This document shows, piece by piece, positions 61,001 to 64,000 of a stretch of 64,000 nt of DNA (position 1 is the stretch's first letter; each line of letters begins with the position of its first letter). The translations under genes and the position numbers were made by a program. Below the pieces are notes generated by a model. It searched no databases, was not told where the DNA came from, and was given only the letters and a program-made list of their open reading frames with translations. This DNA is from Oceanicola granulosus HTCC2516 (lineage in GTDB: Bacteria > Pseudomonadota > Alphaproteobacteria > Rhodobacterales > Rhodobacteraceae): positions 724,938 to 788,937 of the forward strand of contig NZ_CH724107.1 in assembly GCF_000153305.1 (NCBI RefSeq), written 5' to 3'.

Positions 61001-64000
61001 GGCAGGACATCGTCTCGGATGACGGCTGGTCGACCCGATCCGGCGCGGACGTGCTCTCCTTCGGCCCCGGCTTCTCGGCGGACGACCTGGAGGCGCGGGC
61101 CGACGGGGCGGACCTCGTCGTGTCGTTCAGCGGCCGCGACGAGCGCGTCACTATCGCGCGCGCGCTCGAGCACAGCGATTTCATCGTCGAGACGCTGCTG
61201 TTCGACGACGGCACCACCGTCGCCTTCGCCGACCTGCTCGCGCGGGTGCAGGCCGGCACGGCGGGCGACGACCTGCTGCCCGGCACCCAGGCCGGCGACA
61301 GCCTCGCCGGTCTCGCGGGAGACGACACGCTCACGGGCAACAACGGCGACGACGACCTCGACGGCGGCGCGGGCGACGACACCCTCACCGGCGGCGCCGG
61401 GGCCGACACGCTCACCGGCGGCGCGGGCAACGACAGCCTCACCGGCGATGACGGCGCCGACACGCTCACCGGCGGGGCGGGCGACGACAGCCTGACGGGC
61501 GGACGCCACGACGACACCTACCTCTTCGCGCCCGGCTTCGGTCACGACAGCCTGCTCGAGCACGACGGCTCGTCCTCGTGGTCGGGCAACGACACGGTGG
61601 TGTTCGACGGCATCCTGTCCACGGAGGTGACGGTCTACATCGACGGCGACGACCTCGTGCTCGCCACCGATGCGGGCGACGAGCTGCGCCTCGTCGACAC
61701 CGTCGCGGGCGGTGCGGCGCGTGTCGAGACGGTCAGCTTCGCCGATGGCACGAGCTGGAGCCACGCCAACATGATCGCCGCGGCGCGGCCCTATGCCGAG
61801 CGCCCGCTCGGGCTGGTCCAGCAGGGCGATCCGGCCAACAACCTGCTCGAGGGCGGGCCGGGCGACGACACGATCAACGGCCTGGCCACCGCGAGCCGGA
61901 TGCTCGGTGAGGGCGGCAACGACACCCTCACCGGCGGCGGGGGCAACGACACCCTCTCGGGCCAGGGCGGCAGCGACGTCTACAGCTTCGCGGCGGGCTT
62001 CGGGCGGGACATCCTCGACGACGGCGGCGCCAACACGGGCGACGGCTCGGGCAATCACGACATCGTCCGCTTCGACGCCACCGTTGCGCCGGCCGACGTG
62101 GTGGTCGAGGAGACGGCGGGCGGCGACCTCGTGCTGCGCCTCTCCGCGACCGGCGACCGGCTGACCATCGTCGGCGGCGCGGCCGTCGACCCCGCAACCG
62201 GTGGTATCGACGCGGTGCACCTCTCCGACGGGACGATCTGGGACCACGCCGCCCTGCTGGCGCGCGCCGTTCCGCCCGCCGGGGGGCAGGACATCACCGC
62301 GCCGACCGGCGTCGTCGACGACAGCCTCACCGGCGCGGGGGGCGACGACGACATCAGGGGCGTGGGCGGGCAGGACACGCTCGCCGGGCTCGGCGGCAAC
62401 GACGACCTCTACGGCGGCGACGGCGACGACGTGCTCGAGGGCGGGGCGGGCAACGACGGCCTCTACGGCGGCCCGGGCAGCGACACCTACAAGTTCTCCC
62501 TCGGCTTCGGGCAGGACCGGCTGAGCGACGGCGATAACGGCGAGGCGGCGCGCGTCGACCGCGTCGAGTTCGACGGCACCCTCAGCTCGTCCGACCTGCG
62601 CGTCTACACCGACGGCGGGATGCTCTTCCTGACCTTCGCGGGCACCGACGACGTGCTGTGGGTGTTCCACGGCGGCGAGAGCGGCGAAGAAGGAGCGCCC
62701 TCCGACGACCCGTTCACCGAGGTCGTCTTCAGCGCCGAGGCGCGGACCTACACCTTCGCCGAAATCCTCGTTCTCGCCGCGCCGCTGCCCCGGGCCGAGC
62801 AATCGGGCGACGTCGCCGACGAGACTCTGGCCGGCGGCGACGGCGCCGACGTCATCTCTGGCCTCGGCGGCGACGACAGCCTGTCGGGCGGGGCCGGCAA
62901 TGACAGCCTCGACGGCGGGCCGGGGGCCGACATCCTCGCGCCGGGCCTCGGCCGCGACAGGCTGGAGGGCGGGCCGGGAGCCGACACCTTCCTGCTCGAG
63001 GACGGCTTCGACTACGTCTTCCTTGAAGCGCCACTCTTCTACGACACGACGATCGACATCCTGTCGCTCACCCACCTCGCGGCGGCCGACGTCGTCGTCG
63101 GCGAGAGCCCGGACTACTACCTGCAGATCGCGCGCGCGTCTGGCGAGGGGCGGGTGGTGCTCGACTACGACCTGCAGGTCGAGGTGCGGCTGTCGGACGC
63201 GACGTGGTCGATGGACGACCTCTGGGCGATGGCCGACGTCACCGGACGTGACGGGATCTCGGACTTCGCCGGATCGGACGAGCCCGAGATCGGCGGCGGC
63301 ACCCGCGACGACACGCTTTACGCCTCCTTCTACGGCGCCACGACCCTGTCGGGCCTCGAGGGCGCCGACCAGCTCTACGGGCGCGACAACGACGACGTGC
63401 TGATCGGCGGCGCCGGGCACGACCTGCTCGACGGCGGCGAGGGCGACGACACCTACATCTTCGAGGCCGCCTTCGGCCACGACGTGCTCGTCCTGAGCCG
63501 GTACGACACCGACCTCGACGTGGTCGTGTTCGGCACCGGCATCGCGCCCGCCGACGTCACCGTCGGCCTCGCGGGCGACAACCTGCTGCTTCTGCTCGAC
63601 GGCGGCGCGCACAGCATCGAGCTGCGCCCGAGCCACGGCGACGTCGTCACGCCGCTTGCCGAGGTGCGCTTCGCCGACGGCACGATCTGGGACGGCGCGA
63701 CGCTCGCGGGCATGGCGAGCGCCGCGCCCGCGCCGCTCACCGGCACGGCGAGCGACGACACGCTCACCGGCACCGACGCCTGGGAGCGGCTGTCCGGCGG
63801 CGATGGCGACGACGTCCTGTCGGGCGGTTCGGGCAACGACAGCCTGTTCGGCGGCAATGGCGACGACAGCCTCACCGGCGGCGGCGGCGACGACGCGCTG
63901 TCGGACGACGGCGGCGGTGCGACCTACCTGTTCTCCGCGGGCTTCGGGCAGGACACGATCACCCACCGGCTCGATCCGGCCGCGCCCGGCGTCATCGTCT
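49051..64000 (+). CDS. Giant RTX (calcium-binding, haemolysin-type repeat) protein, incomplete at 3' end
   Basis: One frame stays open from the ATG at 49051 to the window end, at least 4,983 codons. Residues 1-150 ([20 protein letters not shown]) resemble a class 3 lipase, but the elbow is GHGLG (135-139), with Gly in place of Ser. A Gly-rich RTX-like segment spans 451-550. An EF-hand-like region at 1059-1190 has [14 protein letters not shown] and DTGDGAI. Two copies of a WGI...W.L.SG module lie at about 1325-1450. From about 1890 come some twenty super-repeats of GGxGxD nonapeptides, D-T-Y-x-F, and a [11 protein letters not shown].../FADGT beta module, the RTX plus haemolysin-related (HBL) arrangement. 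No signal peptide, and acidic, so a type I-secreted adhesin or surface protein is likely. The C-terminal secretion signal is outside the window. Confidence 0.9.
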   Translation, partial: MALSRELLLALFSLDSYNRGADAVVSLSTDALGDATVLPPDPTLAVDWQEAGYYAVAYDTSGIDALADEAVLAFRGTNPTLDPHYYDSPEWLGISDDWSTGSGLPGGSEGRVALALDQFRAVRGTTSDGAVALTGHGLGGGLAGLVATAYGQDALTFDHLPHEHATDELFALAQTDTAVQDRHFDGSAPAAFDGSGVDTLAIQGARLEELRLAAASPAAALLPRTGLLDSTSLGSLPMLVHLQWAAEQGHTDWHLVGDEIWTAFFDTDIAESIAGIDAFTGTGDALTTMQTALAYSALDSGERPFGDTAIWALFDDADELGRLKASGAAWLDELVLTDDGYQTVLQSLADLVVQNAASLAIGDVEDDASARLGILSLPDGATRFDLAALTFGGDTGTAPINLDGLRGAILRQSELSDERIEVATGFASLEALFTELLGVGVTSIASITVLEPGGAPPGAGPGSGPHVIVGTDGADVIDAGGTSQPVVITSGGGGDVVTGGGGGGVITTGGGGDSVTGGGGSEYIYGGGGDDTAVQSEGDDVIFGGDGYDRFELAGEGGHVATIWISPFLQFPFTTREQAEVQLRLEREGYSTLLWEMEEVIFSERADYVHVGTEHVVDSFDEQILIDFGRAPGGGPDDDVLDFIAGIDNFYESLGVFYRNGYVQVAEPALFGGYREAIRDGFAIVKTVDRLLEEEDDTVVPDMVGFTGLDSVYLTDADDRFAITGDDAGTISGTGEIYGRDGDDVIFISDIAAGDLTVDGGAGDDILIVSGGEGVTVAGGLGRDVIINSTPDGILYGDTPTGTVVNADGTVTPVGDGPENGDLFYFAPGTKIMDPQKHDVLSYYGIPLTGGDASASSVSFLLGARTGSKHVLDAVANSFTYFALVSTAAENGLMRTFFDTWLPNIVYVAEEDGRFIVANTTDLLFRVATGLALPDEVAYGEDLTFNTRGVLEVNDFDLTTSDNFDIPWKEDLGGFASVDDSLNDNVGDFGMLFNFPNVFSTIMGGLGAAAELVRATPAGVGAFFQAYDAIMLADAANWMLGAAIRSAKALDWVDGEDPLIIDLDGDGIETIAPNQAQVFFDFDNDLFAEASSWLNADDGFLVRDLNDNGRIDNASEMFGTQTGDGFDDLGAHDDTGDGAITSADAIWSQLRIWRDLDGDAETDAGELFTLDELGILSLSLATDPLDITQPSGVQLFDTAEVAFADGTVTRAYESIFETFETYTKYAGEAGRAPWLANLAVDNKGYGSMTDLSVAIANDIAFGQIVADVGASMTEPDFLALRDQIGPVLSYWGQTLERTRELTPVLVHEDAEGKVTLADYGIYVEDETGGYWTLNSGAPVRDGGGAVIDRPSLSDLLAQSAGAGETWQLEQTWSPALRGAPVAHRGEAPYLMRIVDDRAVIDDWGIEQPDGSWQLASGRAITDASGALIARPTVADILALPREAGQEWRVEEIGHNPLADLDVEHIGVRVTDGIVVDYTVELTDQDGTFHVWARNLDRALELQFKTGDSREFQLRNYAVDLDTLDEVGSRDESAYRVELLTPGQFHFATSLGGYDFHPEMLSATLDNTTGLIDYRVTADGDYTLSTETYESVIAPMIELIGANFQQYVLISRRLAVRLALQDGLKDFAPDLEYDPELDVFQPTSGRGLFPMFEAIFAAAPGSNADDAVVDYLINWNAILTQVYPDYQPADPKFFFDSTVAIDQASVFQMALAAYEAHPLDIDVPTLANAFSVDERRLVEHAPADTEVRGHEGVNFFYLTGGDQTVVGSYDADTQAFDPEEVQIDVYFIGADAGDDVIYDRDLGDQDQLRFTSLRSDEVRAVRDGEDLYLYYNDGANHVLLRDQFLGERNALLGNGERSQTGVDEIVFADSAVWDRQRMAFNVVDFERAAGDFNDAYYGSGSGDVMFGGLGNDYLSGGAGGDTYIFRIGDGQDVIDDVGGFSFGPVQAGLDFLMFRGEITEDTIRLTRDGASTDVLITILDSAGNETGDSVLLVNQFGGLRLNLGGFAEAIGTDEGLDFVAPNQIEKIVFERGGMLSFSELVDRVLENARTDGDDAIYGVLNDNTLDGGAGDDYLTGQSGFDTYIFGRGYGRDVIEDKDFASALFGPKDDLLQFTDDIRWTDLDFLRDGSSDTLTLRISGTEDEAILPDFLEEILLVGYLNLIEEIEFSDGTTWSYLKLLQHYVDIARTDGNDTIYGFETISDRLDGGLGDDRLEGQSAGDTYVFAAGYGSDTVFDSAGADKIEFVGLTSEDVEFSRTALDLIMTIKGTSDRIVLENQYVRAGQQAHAVELFQFTDRSLDYTDFNPEDLDLVGTAAGETITGSNFGELLDGQAGDDTLIGGDGGDIYRFDIGYGQDVIVDTRVRAAWNDRKGIVVREDDVVELGASITRDNVVFTKDGNDLVVSVAEHADTLRIRNQFLDLDNGVERFDFASDGSFMLISDVEELLQIEGGNRGDNVIVGNPTAPNVLDGRQGDDRLVGGSAADTYAFGADYDFDRIEEAVDADGVIDRVQFGASVTRDALRITRAGDDLVIDLGNGTDVLTIAGGLADTRVEEFRFADGTVLTLDEIIDRMLTGTERDEELLGLDNRDDTLSSGAGSDAMEGGDGDDSYLWGYGDGLDSIRDTAGIDRLVFGAGVSPATVTFDAIGDDLVIRLAATDERLAVLGGLGDRPVELFVFDDGTELTLAEVERIIRDGRDTGGQDTVETAALPDGLAVNPGGGHDLVVLGEGGFVVVTGESGIDRVQMAPGAGDALVSLPQWDPTRVSVRRASAEGDDLVLGFQSGGAQLIVVGALGGGAVPRLRFASGEEWGAAELVQAYVDSQIGPGDDIVRGSDRDDVIEGRGGDDQLRGDRGDDVYRFTIGDGQDVIEDIAGTDRLELVGYRPEDVRVERLAADRDDLILTFAGSDDAVIIRGAALESVVFSYGTSWSRDALLDLVNATGSDGDDLLTGTPGSEVYRPGFGNDHVVDGLGDDVYTFARGDGQDRIESAGGADGFGAVLFGAGIALEDVTAKRDAEGNLILLIAGGDDRLTLVDPAADPDAIVGTLRFADGRTLEVADLARALPATDGDDHVIVPSGAPSDPEPATNLFGRAGNDTLETGRGADVLDGGLGNDLLQGHSGGDTYVFGHGDGQDVIADVEELSASAVDTLRFEAGILPGHVVVLSTGPSDLVIGLAGREERLTLRGFFDGGGKDKLIERFVFATGETWTLDDILARAVTGSAADEVIDVGTAHGFELTLTGGRGDDTLAGGVGDSTYLFAPGDGADVVVESGSFTFSTNVVEFGAGFDAADLVAVRAGDDLLLRFVGHEDQLTIRDHFATTARPIDLFQFASGPGLTAATVEAALVSEAAAQRALHPSTPDHDPFTDPLFAMGQGGSGIGGGSGGGSAPADLPRTLTASDGVVDVFELFVPLEDPGTALTTVTGFETGDLGDVLDIRLAAGLAGEVVVRQEGADSYVYFVDEGTTSLDAARMLVRLVDTDMTALTSANFNGAPFGTTASQTITGTNDPGTLTGGWGDDTLDGGHAADTLTGGPGDDSLEGGRGSDLYLFEAGFGQDRIRDLGLTSFYSPLDVVEFGEGLALADLRVESTGTSLILTFAGRTDRLVVEETLSHDRSRIETYRFADGQELSHAEMLARATAPDESDQTLHGGFDGETLDGGGGNDSLFAGSGDDVITGGPGNDWLRGGFGNDTYSFASGFGQDTISDDGRTNNSPTDAVIFGAGLSAADLRVRTDGSDLVLTFAGTEDRLVVENTFNSGNYRLESYVFFDGTTLTHAQVAALAWLADDTDQQLIGDYDGNLLEGGGGNDSLFGGNGDDTLEGGVGNDYLQGGFGNDVYGFEAGFGRDLIWDDGRTANSPADVVEFGAGLSLADLEVTATPQDLILTFAGRDDRLTLSRTVDRLSDRIELVRFADGYELTHDDLLALAWVPSDADQTFTGGSSSETLSGGGGNDSLSGLDGEDTLTGGPGNDVLSGGDRNDVYRFEVGFGQDIVSDDGWSTRSGADVLSFGPGFSADDLEARADGADLVVSFSGRDERVTIARALEHSDFIVETLLFDDGTTVAFADLLARVQAGTAGDDLLPGTQAGDSLAGLAGDDTLTGNNGDDDLDGGAGDDTLTGGAGADTLTGGAGNDSLTGDDGADTLTGGAGDDSLTGGRHDDTYLFAPGFGHDSLLEHDGSSSWSGNDTVVFDGILSTEVTVYIDGDDLVLATDAGDELRLVDTVAGGAARVETVSFADGTSWSHANMIAAARPYAERPLGLVQQGDPANNLLEGGPGDDTINGLATASRMLGEGGNDTLTGGGGNDTLSGQGGSDVYSFAAGFGRDILDDGGANTGDGSGNHDIVRFDATVAPADVVVEETAGGDLVLRLSATGDRLTIVGGAAVDPATGGIDAVHLSDGTIWDHAALLARAVPPAGGQDITAPTGVVDDSLTGAGGDDDIRGVGGQDTLAGLGGNDDLYGGDGDDVLEGGAGNDGLYGGPGSDTYKFSLGFGQDRLSDGDNGEAARVDRVEFDGTLSSSDLRVYTDGGMLFLTFAGTDDVLWVFHGGESGEEGAPSDDPFTEVVFSAEARTYTFAEILVLAAPLPRAEQSGDVADETLAGGDGADVISGLGGDDSLSGGAGNDSLDGGPGADILAPGLGRDRLEGGPGADTFLLEDGFDYVFLEAPLFYDTTIDILSLTHLAAADVVVGESPDYYLQIARASGEGRVVLDYDLQVEVRLSDATWSMDDLWAMADVTGRDGISDFAGSDEPEIGGGTRDDTLYASFYGATTLSGLEGADQLYGRDNDDVLIGGAGHDLLDGGEGDDTYIFEAAFGHDVLVLSRYDTDLDVVVFGTGIAPADVTVGLAGDNLLLLLDGGAHSIELRPSHGDVVTPLAEVRFADGTIWDGATLAGMASAAPAPLTGTASDDTLTGTDAWERLSGGDGDDVLSGGSGNDSLFGGNGDDSLTGGGGDDALSDDGGGATYLFSAGFGQDTITHRLDPAAPGVIV

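Noticed and set aside
57318-61022. A 1,234-residue plus-strand frame within the RTX region
   Set aside because: It is arginine-rich and out of frame with the RTX repeats, which read cleanly in the frame starting at 49051.
60208-63966. A 1,252-residue minus-strand frame
   Set aside because: It is a shadow of the Asp/Gly-rich RTX repeats (repeated AVVAxxARQDVV patterns) and has no start signal or recognised fold.

Overview
The window is GC-rich (roughly 70 %) DNA from an alphaproteobacterium, almost certainly a member of the Rhodobacterales (Paracoccaceae/Roseobacteraceae). The signs are a TRAP dicarboxylate-type transporter with a DctB/DctD pair, a class II (B12-dependent) NrdJ, a one-cysteine IscR heading a suf operon with extra membrane and methyltransferase genes, a two-domain cold-shock protein, and a Fur/Mur regulator without CxxC. 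Dispersed GC palindromes and a short element with the core GGATATTTCCAGGACAG add to this. Two tRNA genes (Pro-TGG, Arg-CCG) are present. No rRNA, CRISPR array or transposase was seen.

Layout. 0-2.6 kb: hpt with a small membrane gene, a Coq10/RatA-like lipid-binding protein and a cytochrome P450. 2.6-9.2 kb: dctB-dctD, a tandem DctD-type operator, then dctP-dctQ-dctM with a long hairpin after dctP. 9.3-18 kb: minus-strand housekeeping and stress genes (tpiA, an A-type Fe-S carrier, a DUF3307/SatD-like pair behind a tandem operator, an MscS channel, sufT, an arsR-aquaporin pair and a RimB-RimK fusion), then a plus-strand tgt carrying a one-base frameshift. 18-27 kb: lon, prfB, gpt, a LysE exporter, fabI, pdxH, the double cold-shock protein, a DUF192 protein, tRNA-Pro and a lipoprotein. 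27-31 kb: nrdJ with a long leader and a structured downstream region that may encode a small RNA. 31-39.4 kb: small accessory genes, eno, an EamA exporter, fur/mur, a GNAT protein, a double-HD protein and an alpha/beta hydrolase. Three convergent pairs here share a single CTAG for both stop codons.

39.4-48.5 kb is one long Fe-S assembly operon: iscR, a cysteine desulfurase, sufB, two methyltransferase-like genes, sufC, sufD, two YIP1-type membrane genes and sufS. A near-perfect IscR-type palindrome lies over the iscR promoter. A second copy, made of rare codons, lies inside the cysteine desulfurase gene.

48.7 kb to the end: after tRNA-Arg(CCG), one open frame runs from 49051 beyond the window (at least 4,983 codons). 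It encodes a giant calcium-binding RTX protein. It starts with a lipase-like domain whose catalytic serine is glycine, continues with an EF-hand-like region, and then carries about twenty RTX/haemolysin-type super-repeats, some at exact 432-base spacing. It looks like a type I-secreted surface protein or adhesin. Secretion genes are not in view and would be expected beyond the right edge.
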